Below are positions 33,918 to 42,940 of a DNA stretch of 64,000 nt, piece by piece (position 1 is the first letter of the stretch; each line of letters starts with the position of its first letter). The DNA lies in the NCBI RefSeq assembly GCF_900115775.1, contig NZ_FOXS01000004.1:310001-374000 (forward strand), written 5' to 3'. Source of the DNA: Hymenobacter arizonensis. Its GTDB lineage: Bacteria; Bacteroidota; Bacteroidia; Cytophagales; Hymenobacteraceae. A program made the translations under genes and the position numbers. Below the pieces are notes generated by a model. It was not told the DNA's origin. It saw nothing but the letters and a program-made list of their open reading frames with translations, and searched no databases.

Positions 33918-35966
33918 TTACTTCACGGCCGTTTCCTTCACCAGCGTTACCGTTTTGGGGTCTACTGTTATCTCCTGCAGGCGTTTGGCTACGGCGGGAG
34001 GCATGCTTTCCTGGAAGCGGCCACCCAGGTGACCGGCCAGGAATTTCTCTGATGCCGCAAACATGGCCATATTGTTAACGGGGCGGGCAAAGCCGTGGCC
34101 TTCGTCGGGAGCCAGGAGGTATTGCACGGGGTAGTTGCGGTCGCGCAGGGCCACCACAATTTGGTCGGCTTCGGCCTTGTTCACGCGCGGGTCGTTGGCG
34201 CCCTGCACCACCATGAGCGGGGTTTTAATTTTATTGGCTGAACCCAGCGGCGACATGCGGGCCAGCTCGGCGCGGCCGGCTTCGGTGCCGGGGTCGGCCA
34301 TGCGGGCATACATCTGCTTGCGGCCGGCCTCCCAGTAGGGCGGAATGGCGTTCAGCAAGGTCATCAGGTTAGAGGGGGCCACGATGGCCACGCCGGCCGA
34401 GTACAAATCGGGGGTAAAAGCTACGCCCGCCAGCGTGGCATAGCCGCCGTAGGAGCCACCCATAATGCCCACCTTCTTGGGGTCGGCGATGCCTTCCTTA
34501 ATCAGGTATTTCACGCCCCAAGTCAAGTCGTCCTGCATTTTGCGGCCCCATTCGCCGTTGCCGGCGTTGAGGAATTTCTTGCCGTAGCCGGTGCTGGCCC
34601 GGAAGTTGGGCGAGAGCACCGCATAGCCGCGGTTGGCCAGAAACTGGTGCTGGGAGTTAAACCCATAGGTGCTCCGGGCCCAGGGGCCGCCGTGCGGCAT
34701 GATGATGACGGGCAGGTTTTTGGCGGGCACGCCTTTGGGCAGGGTCAAGTAGGCCGGAATCTCCAGCCCGTCCGACGACTTGTAGCGTACCACTTTCATC
34801 TCGGCCAGGTCGGCGGGTTTCAGCTGGGGACGCAACTCGTATTGCTTGGTCAGCTGCTTGGTTTGGCGGTCGAACAGGTACACCACGCCAGGCTGGGTGG
34901 CTGAGTTGGCCGAGAGCAGCCACAGCCGCTCATCGGTGGTGTTGGACACAGGGTACACGTCGAGGCCGGTGAGCTTGGCGCTGGCCGTTTTGAAATCTTT
35001 TTCAAACTCCTTGTCTTTCCATTCGCGGCGCATGCGGTCGTCTTCAAAGCTTACGTAGACGGGTTCGCGGGTTTTTTCCGACATGGCTAGGCCGCCTACA
35101 TCCACGCGCTTGAGGGGGTCGGCCTGGAAAGGCTCTTGTTTGCCAGTGGCAGGGTCGAGGAGGACGATTTCCGACAAGTTGCGGCTGTCTCCCTGGTTGG
35201 TTAGCATGTACACCCGCTTGTTGTCCTTGGCGAAGGAAAAGATGTTGCTCTGCTCGTCAATCGAGGTTTTGTAGAACGGCGTCATCTTGTCGCCCTCCAC
35301 GCGCAGCCATTCGGTGCTGCCGTCCTGGTTTGAGCGCGAGGCCAGCCGCAGCTGGTCGTTCCAGTCGAACTCCCACGCGCCGAGGCGGTCGGTGTTCTGG
35401 CGCACCAGGGCTTTCTCGCCGGTGGTCAGGTTCAGCTTGTAGAGGTCGTGCCAAGCCTTGTCGCGGTCGTTGAGGCCGATAAACAGCGTGTTAGGGTCGG
35501 TGAGGGGCACGTGGTGAATCTGCACCCGAACGCCCTTGAGGCCGGTGAGGTCGCGGGCGGTGGGCACGGGCTGGCCGGCGGCTGGGGCTTCGGCCGGGTT
35601 CACGGCGTAGATGTTAAAGTTTTCATCGCCGCCCTTGTCCTGGCTGTAGAGCAGGTACTTGCCGTCGCGGCTCCAGAAGTAGCCGCGCACCGGGCGAGCC
35701 TGGTCGTTGGTCATGGGCCGGGCTTTGTCGAAGGGCTCGTTCAGGCCCTTTACCCAAATGTTGCGGGTGCCGTTGTAAGGCTTGATAAACGAAAGGAACT
35801 TGCCGTCGGGCGAGAGCTGGGCACCCGAAATCTCGGGGTCGCCAAACAGCAGCTCGCGGTCGATGAGCGGCGGCAATTGGCCCGCCTTGGCGGCCGCTTG
35901 CGCGAAGCCGGTTTGAGGGGTTGCCAGGGTCAGTAACAGCCCCAGGCACAGCAACAAATGTTTCAT
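33918..35966 (-). CDS. S9-family prolyl oligopeptidase-type peptidase, secreted
   Basis: About 682 residues from the ATG at 35966 (MKHLLLCLGLLLTLATPQTGFAQ), a signal peptide; the frame extends 28 codons upstream without support. An N-terminal beta-propeller (about 40-390) contains repeats such as SPDGKFLSFI and SRDGKYLLYS. The C-terminal hydrolase domain has Ser in MGGSYGGYATLAG, Asp in GANDPRVNKAEAD, and His in DEGHGFARP. It probably degrades peptides in the periplasm. It is monocistronic, with a terminator upstream belonging to the next gene. Confidence 0.95.
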   Translation of the reverse strand: MKHLLLCLGLLLTLATPQTGFAQAAAKAGQLPPLIDRELLFGDPEISGAQLSPDGKFLSFIKPYNGTRNIWVKGLNEPFDKARPMTNDQARPVRGYFWSRDGKYLLYSQDKGGDENFNIYAVNPAEAPAAGQPVPTARDLTGLKGVRVQIHHVPLTDPNTLFIGLNDRDKAWHDLYKLNLTTGEKALVRQNTDRLGAWEFDWNDQLRLASRSNQDGSTEWLRVEGDKMTPFYKTSIDEQSNIFSFAKDNKRVYMLTNQGDSRNLSEIVLLDPATGKQEPFQADPLKRVDVGGLAMSEKTREPVYVSFEDDRMRREWKDKEFEKDFKTASAKLTGLDVYPVSNTTDERLWLLSANSATQPGVVYLFDRQTKQLTKQYELRPQLKPADLAEMKVVRYKSSDGLEIPAYLTLPKGVPAKNLPVIIMPHGGPWARSTYGFNSQHQFLANRGYAVLSPNFRASTGYGKKFLNAGNGEWGRKMQDDLTWGVKYLIKEGIADPKKVGIMGGSYGGYATLAGVAFTPDLYSAGVAIVAPSNLMTLLNAIPPYWEAGRKQMYARMADPGTEAGRAELARMSPLGSANKIKTPLMVVQGANDPRVNKAEADQIVVALRDRNYPVQYLLAPDEGHGFARPVNNMAMFAASEKFLAGHLGGRFQESMPPAVAKRLQEITVDPKTVTLVKETAVK

Positions 35967-36010
35967 AATAAAGCAGAAAAAAAGTTGAATGATGGGACTA
36001 ATGTAAACAA

Positions 36011-36048
36011 AAAAATGACCGGACAACCTGAGCGGTCCGGTCATTTTC
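36011..36048. terminator. Terminator hairpin between MaoC and S9 peptidase genes
   Basis: aaaatgaccggac pairs with gtccggtcatttt around a 9-base loop. It lies downstream of the MaoC-like gene on the minus strand and just upstream of the peptidase start. Confidence 0.88.
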
Positions 36049-36087
36049 AAGCAGTTTTAGTTTAAGCTCGAGCGTTATATAGTTACA

Positions 36088-36555
36088 TTAATCCTGGAAA
36101 TGGTACAGGAACGTGACCACGCCCGTGTAGGCTGGTTTTTTGGAGCCTTCAATTTCCAACGTCACCCCTACGCGGGCCTTAGCAATGCCGCGCAAATTAA
36201 TGACTGACAGCAGGCTAGCGCGCAGCTGCACCTGGCTGTTCACGGTCACGGCTTGGTTGAAGCGGAGGCTTTCGATTTCGTAGTTCACCTGCATTTTCAG
36301 GTTTTCAATTGCCACGATTTGCTGCCAGAGGTAGGGCAGAAGCGACACCGTGAGGTAGCCGTGCGCAATGGTGGCCTTGAAGGGCGACTCGGCCTGCGCC
36401 CGTTCCGCGTCCACGTGTATCCACTGGAAATCGAGGGTGGCAGCGGCAAACTGGTTGATTTGTTCCTGGGTGACGGTGTGGAGCTCGGAAACACCTAGCT
36501 CCTGGCCCACGCAGCCTTCTAGCTCAGCGAGGCTGCGGATGGTTAGTTTTGACAT
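36088..36555 (-). CDS. MaoC-like (R)-specific enoyl-CoA hydratase
   Basis: 155 residues from the ATG at 36555 (MSKLTIRSLAELEGCVGQELGVS). Hot-dog fold with the hydratase signature DFQWIHVDAERAQ (catalytic Asp and His near residues 43-49) and HGYLTVSLLPYLWQQI. It hydrates trans-2-enoyl-CoA to (R)-3-hydroxyacyl-CoA. Monocistronic by position between a REP-like palindrome and a terminator. No PHA genes are visible nearby. Confidence 0.92.
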   Translation of the reverse strand: MSKLTIRSLAELEGCVGQELGVSELHTVTQEQINQFAAATLDFQWIHVDAERAQAESPFKATIAHGYLTVSLLPYLWQQIVAIENLKMQVNYEIESLRFNQAVTVNSQVQLRASLLSVINLRGIAKARVGVTLEIEGSKKPAYTGVVTFLYHFQD

Positions 36556-36611
36556 AGAATGATAGTGGCGTACGGTTGCGGTAAAGGGCCGCAAACATAC
36601 GCCACTGTTGT

Positions 36612-36686
36612 GTAGCGCGAACTTTGTAATTCGCGTCCCCGCGCCGATTGGTCGTTCCGGGACGCGAACTACAAAGTTCGCGCTAC
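36612..36686. repeat. REPIN-like palindrome with GTAG feet (family F)
   Basis: GTAGCGCGAACTTTGTAATT at the left is mirrored at the right (one mismatch), each half with a short stem cgcgaa...ttcgcg after the GTAG foot. The two stems face each other and give a 75-bp REP doublet. The stem sequence differs from family E. Confidence 0.85.
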
Positions 36687-36690
36687 TGCC

Positions 36691-37455
36691 CTAGCTGTTG
36701 CGTCCAAACACGCGGCGCAGCAGCTCGGTGGTGCGTGCCACGGGGTTTTCGCGAATGTTGACTTCCTCCTGAGCAATAAGCGTGAACAGGCCGTCCACGG
36801 CTTTGCCGGTGGCGTACTGGTTGAGGTCGGTTTGCACGGGCGTCATCAGCGGAATCTGATTGTACTGCGCGGCCAAGGCGGAGTAGTACCGCGTGGCGCC
36901 CACTTTGTCCAGGCTTTGCTGCATGATGGGGGCAAAAGCCGTGGTGAGCTGGCTGCTGGTGGTGCGCTTCAGGTACTGCGTAGCGGCGTCTTTCTGGCCC
37001 GTCAGGATGTTCCACACATCCGAAAACGTGAGGCTTTTGATGGCGCTCATGAAAATGGGCTTGGCGCTGCGGGCAGCATCTTCGGCCCCACGGTTCAGCG
37101 ACAGCTCAAACTTATCGACCTGGCTGCCCATGCCGATGCTACGCAGGGTATTGGCCACCCGCTGGGCATCGGGCGGGAAGGGGATGCGGATGAGGCGGTT
37201 GAGATAGAAGCCATCGGTTTGCGAAGCCTGGTCGGCGCCCTTGCCAATGCCCTGCATCAGGGCTTCTTTGAGGCCGTTGGCGGCTTCCGTGTTGGAGAGG
37301 CCACCGATGCTGCCGCTCCGCGAGGTGCTGCCGCTTGGCGCCTGGCCAATGGTGGGCAGCTTAATGCCTTTGAGGTCCGGAAAGCGAAACTGCGCGGAGG
37401 CACTGAAGGAAAGGCTGGACAAGAGCAGCAGGGCGGCGAGGGTGCGTTTTTTCAT
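36691..37455 (-). CDS. DUF4197 protein, secreted
   Basis: About 254 residues from the ATG at 37455 (MKKRTLAALLLLSSLSFSASAQ), a signal peptide; the longer frame start at 37506 lacks one. ANGLKEALMQGIGKGADQASQTDGFY, then MSAIKSLTFSDVWNILTGQKDAATQYL and the C-terminal QYATGKAVDGLFTLIAQEEVNIRENP identify the DUF4197 family. Function unknown. It lies in the same direction as the SDR and GH1 genes but is separated from them by 89 bp. Confidence 0.92.
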   Translation of the reverse strand: MKKRTLAALLLLSSLSFSASAQFRFPDLKGIKLPTIGQAPSGSTSRSGSIGGLSNTEAANGLKEALMQGIGKGADQASQTDGFYLNRLIRIPFPPDAQRVANTLRSIGMGSQVDKFELSLNRGAEDAARSAKPIFMSAIKSLTFSDVWNILTGQKDAATQYLKRTTSSQLTTAFAPIMQQSLDKVGATRYYSALAAQYNQIPLMTPVQTDLNQYATGKAVDGLFTLIAQEEVNIRENPVARTTELLRRVFGRNS

Positions 37456-37544
37456 GGCTGGGCGCGGGAAGTGTGCTGAAAGCGGGTTGCGCCTGGCCCA
37501 ATGCAAGGGGCGTGCCGGATGTGCTTGGCCGGCGTTTCGCCCCG

Positions 37545-38288
37545 CTACAGCTTATTCAGTCGGCCGCCGTCTACGCGCACTTCTGCGCCTTGCACAAAGG
37601 CAGCATCGTCCGACGCCAGGTAGGCAATTACGGCCGCTACGTTTTCGGGGCGGCCCACGTCGGCTTTGTCCAGGACTTCGATGCCGCTTTTGATGTTAGG
37701 GTTTTCCCAGAGCATGGGCGTGTCGATGGCGCCGGGCAGAATGACGTTGGTGCGAATGCCTTTGGCTTTGCCCTCCAGGGAGGAGGAGCGGGTGAGCGAG
37801 AGCATGGCCGCCTTGGCCGCCGCGTAGGGCGCCACCAGCGGGCTGGTTTCCACGGCGTGGATGCTGGCCACGTTCACGATGCTGCCGCCCGGCTTCATGT
37901 GTAGAAAGGCTTGCTTGGTGAAGTAAAAGGCCCCGAGCAAGTCCACGTTCAGGATGCGCAGCCAGTCGTCGCCGGTCAGTTCTTCCAAGGCCTTGAATTG
38001 CATGAGGCCCGCGTTGTTCACCACCACGTCGAGGCGGCCGAAGCGCTCGAGCGTACCGGCCACGGTGTCGGTTACCTGCGTTTCCACGGCCACGTTGCAG
38101 AGGCTGGGCCACACGTCGGGGGCGCCGGCGGCCGTTACCTGGACAACAGCGGCGTCGAGGTTGGCCTGGCTATAATCGGCCAGTACAATGCGGGCGCCTT
38201 CGCTGGCCAGGCGCTGGGCCGTGGCCAAGCCAATGCCGCTGGCACCGCCGGTGATGATGACAACTTTATCCTTGAATCGGGCTTGCAT
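37545..38288 (-). CDS. SDR-family dehydrogenase, candidate galactose dehydrogenase
   Basis: 247 residues. Rossmann motif ITGGASGIGLATA at residues 12-24, NNAG near 90-93, catalytic Ser and YAAAK near 142-163, and PGAIDTPM afterwards: a classical SDR. The gene is 18 bp downstream of a GH1 hydrolase gene and opposite a dgoD-dgoK-lactonase cluster, so oxidation of a released aldose to its lactone is a reasonable role. Substrate specificity cannot be read from the sequence. Confidence 0.88.
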   Translation of the reverse strand: MQARFKDKVVIITGGASGIGLATAQRLASEGARIVLADYSQANLDAAVVQVTAAGAPDVWPSLCNVAVETQVTDTVAGTLERFGRLDVVVNNAGLMQFKALEELTGDDWLRILNVDLLGAFYFTKQAFLHMKPGGSIVNVASIHAVETSPLVAPYAAAKAAMLSLTRSSSLEGKAKGIRTNVILPGAIDTPMLWENPNIKSGIEVLDKADVGRPENVAAVIAYLASDDAAFVQGAEVRVDGGRLNKL

Positions 38289-38306
38289 GCGGCAGGGAAG
38301 GAAAGG

Positions 38307-39620
38307 TTATTGGGTGGCGGCGTCGTTGGCCTGGGAAGTAGATTTGTCAGCGCTGGCTTTTTTAATGTCCTGTTCCTGCTCTTTGGCCCAAAGGCGGTTG
38401 CTTTCCTCGGGCATCACAATCGGCACCTGCAGGCACACGCTGTGCGTGGGCAGCACTTGGTCCCAGTCGGCGATGAGCTGCTTGTAGGCCTGACCCACGG
38501 GCCGAATGTTGCGGTCGAGGTCATAGAGGCCCAGCGGGTTCACGTTGCCGTTGTTTTCGCGCAGGGCCGAATCCCAGTCCACCTGGTCGGTGAGGGAGTA
38601 CCAGGTGAAGCCGATAACAGGCACGCCGTCGTTGCGCACGCGCAGCACGTTGGCCCACTCTTTCCAGAGCCAGTTCACGGCTTCGTCGCCGCAGGGGCCC
38701 TGCCAGAGGTTGGTTTCGGTGTGCATCACGGGCAAGCGGTAGCGCTCGTGGTACTGCCGGGTAATGACGTGGTAGCCAAATATTTCGCCCGCCGCGCGGG
38801 TGCTGCCGTCGGGCGATACACGGTGCTCGTTGGTTTTGTAGTAGTCATTGCCCATAATGCAATGCTGCTTGAGGTTGTTGCCCAGAAAGAAGTGGTATTC
38901 GTCGCGGGTCATGCCGTTGTCGAGCAGGTACTCGTACATCTGCGAATTCACGCGCCGGCCATAATTCAAATCGAGTGAAAGAAAGCGGCGGGCATTCATG
39001 ACCTCGGCCGGCCCGATGGCCGCCGGATTTTCAGCGTGGAAATATTCCGACGACTCGCTCTGAATGAAGATGGCGTTGGCGCGCACCTTCAAAATGGCTT
39101 TCATGGCCAGCACGTTGGCTTTCACGATGTGCTTGAGGGCCGTCACGAAGCCGCGGTGGGTGGTGAGCTGCTCGTTCCACCAGCCGTAATAGCCCGAAAA
39201 CTGCGCGCAGATGAACATTTCGTTCACCGGGGTATAGAGCTGTACCCACGGAAACCGCTGGGCAAAGGCGTAGGCGTACTGGGCGAATAAGTCCGGAAAA
39301 TCGGGGTTTTGGAAGTTGCCTATCCAGTCGGGCACGCCGAAGTGGCACAGGTCGACGATGGGGGCAATGTTGCGCCGCAGCAGGTCCTGAAACGTGAGGT
39401 CGGCAAACGACCAGTCGTATTTGCCCGGCCCCAGCCACGTGGTGTGAATGGGCGGGCCGTAGCGCAGAAAGGAAATGCCCAGCTCCTGCACTAGGTCGAA
39501 ATCCTTCTGCCAATGCTGGTAGTGCCCACACTTTTCCAGTTCGTCTACCCGCACGGTGCCGTTTTGGATGGTGGGGTTGCTGTTTTCGATGCCGGTAGCA
39601 AAAAGGAACTGAGGGCCCAT
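38307..39620 (-). CDS. Glycoside hydrolase family 1-type protein, cytoplasmic
   Basis: 437 residues, no signal peptide. The (beta/alpha)8 fold shows the acid/base Glu in LYTPVNEMF (Glu134) and the nucleophile in VMHTETNLW (Glu302), corresponding to the TxNE and TEN motifs of GH1. The Lys/Asp/Ser-rich tail of about 30 residues (KKASADKSTSQANDAATQ) is atypical. GH1 enzymes split beta-glucosides or beta-galactosides. Location next to the SDR and opposite the sugar-acid genes suggests a beta-galactosidase-like role, by inference. Confidence 0.85.
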   Translation of the reverse strand: MGPQFLFATGIENSNPTIQNGTVRVDELEKCGHYQHWQKDFDLVQELGISFLRYGPPIHTTWLGPGKYDWSFADLTFQDLLRRNIAPIVDLCHFGVPDWIGNFQNPDFPDLFAQYAYAFAQRFPWVQLYTPVNEMFICAQFSGYYGWWNEQLTTHRGFVTALKHIVKANVLAMKAILKVRANAIFIQSESSEYFHAENPAAIGPAEVMNARRFLSLDLNYGRRVNSQMYEYLLDNGMTRDEYHFFLGNNLKQHCIMGNDYYKTNEHRVSPDGSTRAAGEIFGYHVITRQYHERYRLPVMHTETNLWQGPCGDEAVNWLWKEWANVLRVRNDGVPVIGFTWYSLTDQVDWDSALRENNGNVNPLGLYDLDRNIRPVGQAYKQLIADWDQVLPTHSVCLQVPIVMPEESNRLWAKEQEQDIKKASADKSTSQANDAATQ

Positions 39621-39814
39621 AGAGAATTGGTGTGTAGAAGCAAGCTGTACGGGCTTCCGGGGGTGAAGGGGCCGCCTGTGTCTACCGTACTGGTTTAATC
39701 TGCGCGGCGTTGTGAAGCGCCTGGTGTTGCCAGCCCGAGCAGGCGCCTAACCCGCCCCCGAGGTTCTGCGTTGTTAGAGAGTCTGCCTGCTTCCGTACTC
39801 TTTCCCTACCAGCC

Positions 39815-40438
39815 ATGACCCCGCTGTCCCACATTCTCGAAAGCAAAGTGGTTGCCATCATCCGCGGGGCCAACCCTGCCGACCTGCTGCGCATTGCCCG
39901 CGCCCTGCAGCTGGGCGGCGTCCGGACCATGGAAATCACCCTGAACTCGCCCGGGGCGTTGGAGTCAATCAAGCAATTATCAGAAGCCCTGGGCGACGAG
40001 ATGCTGATTGGTGCCGGCACCGTGCTCGACGCCGAAACCGCCCGCGCCGCCCTGCTGGCGGGCGCCAAGTTCATCATCTCGCCCACGCTCGACAAGAAAA
40101 CCATCCGGATGACCAAGCGCTACGGCGCCGTGAGCATTCCGGGCGCGTTTACTGCCACCGAAATCCTGGCAGCTTATGAGCACGGCGGCGACATCATCAA
40201 AGTGTTTCCGGCTTCGGTGGGCGCCACCTATTTCAAGGACATTGCCGGGCCGCTGCCATTTATCCCGCTTATGCCCACGGGCGGGGTGTCGCTGACAAAT
40301 ATCAAAGATTTTCATAAGGCCGGGGCGGTGGCCTTTGGTCTGGGCAGCGCGCTGGTCGACACCAGTCAGCCCGTGACGGAAGAGTACCTTAAACAGCTCA
40401 CCGAAAAGGCTCAGCAGTTTGTGCAAGCCGTGCAGTAG
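39815..40438 (+). CDS. KDPG/KDPGal aldolase
   Basis: 207 residues. Class I aldolase: Glu in TMEITLNSPGALE near residues 36-48, GAGTVLDAETARAALLAGAKFIISP, and the Schiff-base Lys in DIIKVFPASVG near 130-140. It cleaves 2-keto-3-deoxy-6-phospho-sugar acids to pyruvate and glyceraldehyde 3-phosphate. Given dgoD and dgoK downstream, KDPGal is the likely substrate, although the protein alone could be Eda. First gene of the plus-strand sugar-acid operon. Confidence 0.92.
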   Translation: MTPLSHILESKVVAIIRGANPADLLRIARALQLGGVRTMEITLNSPGALESIKQLSEALGDEMLIGAGTVLDAETARAALLAGAKFIISPTLDKKTIRMTKRYGAVSIPGAFTATEILAAYEHGGDIIKVFPASVGATYFKDIAGPLPFIPLMPTGGVSLTNIKDFHKAGAVAFGLGSALVDTSQPVTEEYLKQLTEKAQQFVQAVQ

Positions 40439-40444
40439 TCCGCC

Positions 40445-40532
40445 TTTGTCCTGCTGACGAAGGAAGCATCTTATCACGCTCCCACGATTCGTTCAGCGGC
40501 GATAAGATGCTTCGCAAGCTCACCATGACAAA
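40445..40532. repeat. Family D palindrome, copy 5 (between aldolase and dgoD)
   Basis: tttgtcctgctgacgaagga pairs imperfectly with tgcttcgcaagctcaccatgaca and gaagcatcttatc pairs with gataagatgcttc. It starts 6 bp after the aldolase stop and lies within the operon. Confidence 0.85.
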
Positions 40533-40568
40533 CGACAAGGTGCTTAAACTATCATCTCACCATAGCTC

Positions 40569-41717
40569 ATGAAAATCACTCGCTTCACCTTGTACCAAGT
40601 GCCACCGCGCTGGCTGTTTCTTAAAATAGAAACCGACGCCGGCCTCGTGGGCTGGGGCGAGCCCGTGATTGAGGGCAAAGCGGCCACCGTGGCGGCAGCC
40701 GTAACTGAGCTCATGGAAAACCTCATCGGCAAGAACCCGCTCAACATCGAAGACCACTGGCAGGTGATGTACCGCGGCGGATTCTACCGCGGCGGTCCGA
40801 TTCTGATGTCGGCCATCGCGGGCATCGACCAGGCGCTATGGGACATCAAAGGCAAGTACCACAACGCGCCCATTCACCAGCTGCTGGGCGGCCGGGTGCG
40901 GGAAACCATGCGCGTGTATTCCTGGATTGGCGGCGACCGGCCCGCCGATGTGGGCCTGGCCGCCGCGAGCATGGTAGCCAAAGGCTTCACCGCCGTGAAG
41001 ATGAATGCCACCGACGAAATGAGCTACATAGACTCCTACGTGAAGGTTGACCTCGCGCTGGCTCGCATCGCAGCCGTGCGCGAAGCCGGTGGGCCCGGCC
41101 TGGGCATCGGCATCGATTTCCACGGCCGGGTGCACAAGCCCATGGCCAAGGTGCTGGCCAAGGAGCTGGAAGCTTTCCGGCCCATGTTCATTGAGGAGCC
41201 CGTGCTGCCGCAGAACAACGAGGCCCTGCGCGACATCGCCAACCACTGCTCCATTCCCATTGCCACCGGCGAGCGCATGTTTTCGCGCTGGGACTTCAAG
41301 CAAATCCTGATGGATGGCTACGTCGACATCATTCAGCCCGACCTCTCGCACGCCGGCGGCATCACCGAGTGCAAGAAAATCATCTCCATGGCCGAGGCCT
41401 TCGATGTGGCCGCCGCCCCGCACTGCCCGCTGGGACCAATAGCGCTGGCCGCCTGCCTGCAGGTAGATGCTACCTGCCACAATGCTTTTATTCAGGAGCA
41501 AAGCCTCGGCATTCACTACAACCTAGAGAACGACCTGCTCGATTACCTGACCGATAAAACGGTGTTCGATTACGAAAAAGGCTATTGTAAAATCCCGGAA
41601 GGGCCCGGCCTGGGCATCGAGATAAACGAGGAATACCTGCTCAGCCGGGCCGCGATTGGCCACAACTGGCACAATCCCATCTGGCGCAATGCTGACGGAA
41701 GCGTGGCGGAGTGGTGA
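40569..41717 (+). CDS. dgoD: D-galactonate dehydratase
   Basis: 382 residues of the enolase/mandelate racemase superfamily. MKITRFTLYQVPPRWLFLKIE is a typical DgoD start. Metal ligands are in GIDFHGRVHK, FIEEPVLPQ and ATGERMFSRW, and the second acid/base His in APHCPLGPIALA. It dehydrates D-galactonate to 2-keto-3-deoxygalactonate. It is flanked by an aldolase and a KDGal kinase gene, separated from each by a palindrome. Confidence 0.96.
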   Translation: MKITRFTLYQVPPRWLFLKIETDAGLVGWGEPVIEGKAATVAAAVTELMENLIGKNPLNIEDHWQVMYRGGFYRGGPILMSAIAGIDQALWDIKGKYHNAPIHQLLGGRVRETMRVYSWIGGDRPADVGLAAASMVAKGFTAVKMNATDEMSYIDSYVKVDLALARIAAVREAGGPGLGIGIDFHGRVHKPMAKVLAKELEAFRPMFIEEPVLPQNNEALRDIANHCSIPIATGERMFSRWDFKQILMDGYVDIIQPDLSHAGGITECKKIISMAEAFDVAAAPHCPLGPIALAACLQVDATCHNAFIQEQSLGIHYNLENDLLDYLTDKTVFDYEKGYCKIPEGPGLGIEINEEYLLSRAAIGHNWHNPIWRNADGSVAEW

Positions 41718-41723
41718 CAGGCG

Positions 41724-41916
41724 AAACTCCCCTCCTTTTTTAAGGAGGGGATGTTTGCGCGCCAGCGCAAACGGGGGTGGTGCCACCGGAGGGAATTCGT
41801 TGAACGACACCCGAACGAAACCAGAAGCGAGTCGTTCAACGAGTTCCCTCCGGTGGCACCACCCCCGTCCGAGCCTGCGGCTCGAACATCCCCTCCTCGT
41901 CTGAGGAGGGGAGTTT
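41724..41916. repeat. Family A long palindrome, copy 3 (between dgoD and dgoK)
   Basis: aaactcccctcctt pairs with gaggaggggagttt. Here the gtttgcgcgccagcgcaaac hairpin is on the left and the gtccgagcctgcggctcga hairpin on the right, the reverse of copy 1, so this copy is in the opposite orientation. Inner arms gtggtgccaccgg and ccggtggcaccac also pair. It starts 6 bp after the dgoD stop. Confidence 0.93.
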
Positions 41917-41934
41917 ACGTTCTTGCTTCACACA

Positions 41935-42912
41935 ATGAACCCTATTACCACCTTCCTCAGCTGCGATTGGGGCACCTCATCCTTCCGGTTGCGGCTGGTG
42001 AAGCGCGAGGGCCTGGCAGTGCTGGCCGAGGCCAGCTCCAAGGAAGGCAACGCGGCCACCGCCGCGCTCTGGAACGAAGCCAAACAGCCACCTGAGCAGC
42101 GGCTGGACTTCTACCTGGCCATTGTTCAAAAACACCTGCAGAAGCTGCAGGAAGAGGTAAAAACTTCGTTAGAGGGCGTGCCGGTGGTCATTTCCGGCAT
42201 GGCATCTTCCACCATCGGCATGGCAGAGCTGCCTTACAAACCGCTGCCCATGGCCGTCGACGGCTCCGACTTACAAACCAAAACCTTTGAAGCAACCGTC
42301 GATTTTAAGCACCCCGTGCTGCTGATATCAGGCGTGAAAAGCAACGACGACGTGATGCGGGGCGAGGAAGTGCAGCTGGTGGGCTGCCATTTTGAGAATA
42401 CGGCCGAGCAGCAGCTGTTTCTGCACCCGGGTACCCACGCCAAGCACGTGCTGGTGCAGCACGGCCAGGCCGTTTCACTGAAAACCTACATGACGGGCGA
42501 GCTTTTTTCACTCTTTTCAAAGAAGAGCATTTTGGCAGCGTCGGTGGAGGAAGGCGGCCAACTGCAAGACGCCAGCAACCGGCACTGGTTCGAAAAAGGG
42601 GTGCGGGCCAGCCAGGAGGCCAACCTGCTGCACAATGCTTTTCTGGTGCGCACCAACGACTTATTCAGGCGCGCCAGCAAGCAGGAAAATTATTTTTACC
42701 TCAGCGGCCTGCTGATTGGCAGCGAATGTCAGGACCTGTTGAAGGCCCTCCCGGCCAGTATTGTGCTGGCTGGTGAAGACGTGCTAATTAACCATTACCA
42801 CGCCGCCCTCGGCGTGCTGGGCATAGTCGGGCTATGCCCCCTTCAAACCAAAAACGCCGTAGAAGTAACCCTCAACGGGCAGTTGGCCGTGCTTAAGCAC
42901 AATGCCGCTTAA
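41935..42912 (+). CDS. dgoK: 2-dehydro-3-deoxygalactonokinase
   Basis: About 325 residues from the ATG at 41935 (MNPITTFLSCDWGTSSFRLR); an earlier TTG start would lie in the family A repeat. DgoK family blocks: CDWGTSSFRLRLVK near residues 9-22, ISGVKSNDDVMRGEEVQLVG near 125-145, and FLHPGTHAKHVLV. It phosphorylates KDGal to KDPGal for the aldolase. The family belongs to the ASKHA-fold kinases. Confidence 0.95.
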   Translation: MNPITTFLSCDWGTSSFRLRLVKREGLAVLAEASSKEGNAATAALWNEAKQPPEQRLDFYLAIVQKHLQKLQEEVKTSLEGVPVVISGMASSTIGMAELPYKPLPMAVDGSDLQTKTFEATVDFKHPVLLISGVKSNDDVMRGEEVQLVGCHFENTAEQQLFLHPGTHAKHVLVQHGQAVSLKTYMTGELFSLFSKKSILAASVEEGGQLQDASNRHWFEKGVRASQEANLLHNAFLVRTNDLFRRASKQENYFYLSGLLIGSECQDLLKALPASIVLAGEDVLINHYHAALGVLGIVGLCPLQTKNAVEVTLNGQLAVLKHNAA

Positions 42913-42940
42913 GCCGCTGCGCCCCAAACGTCACTGTCAT

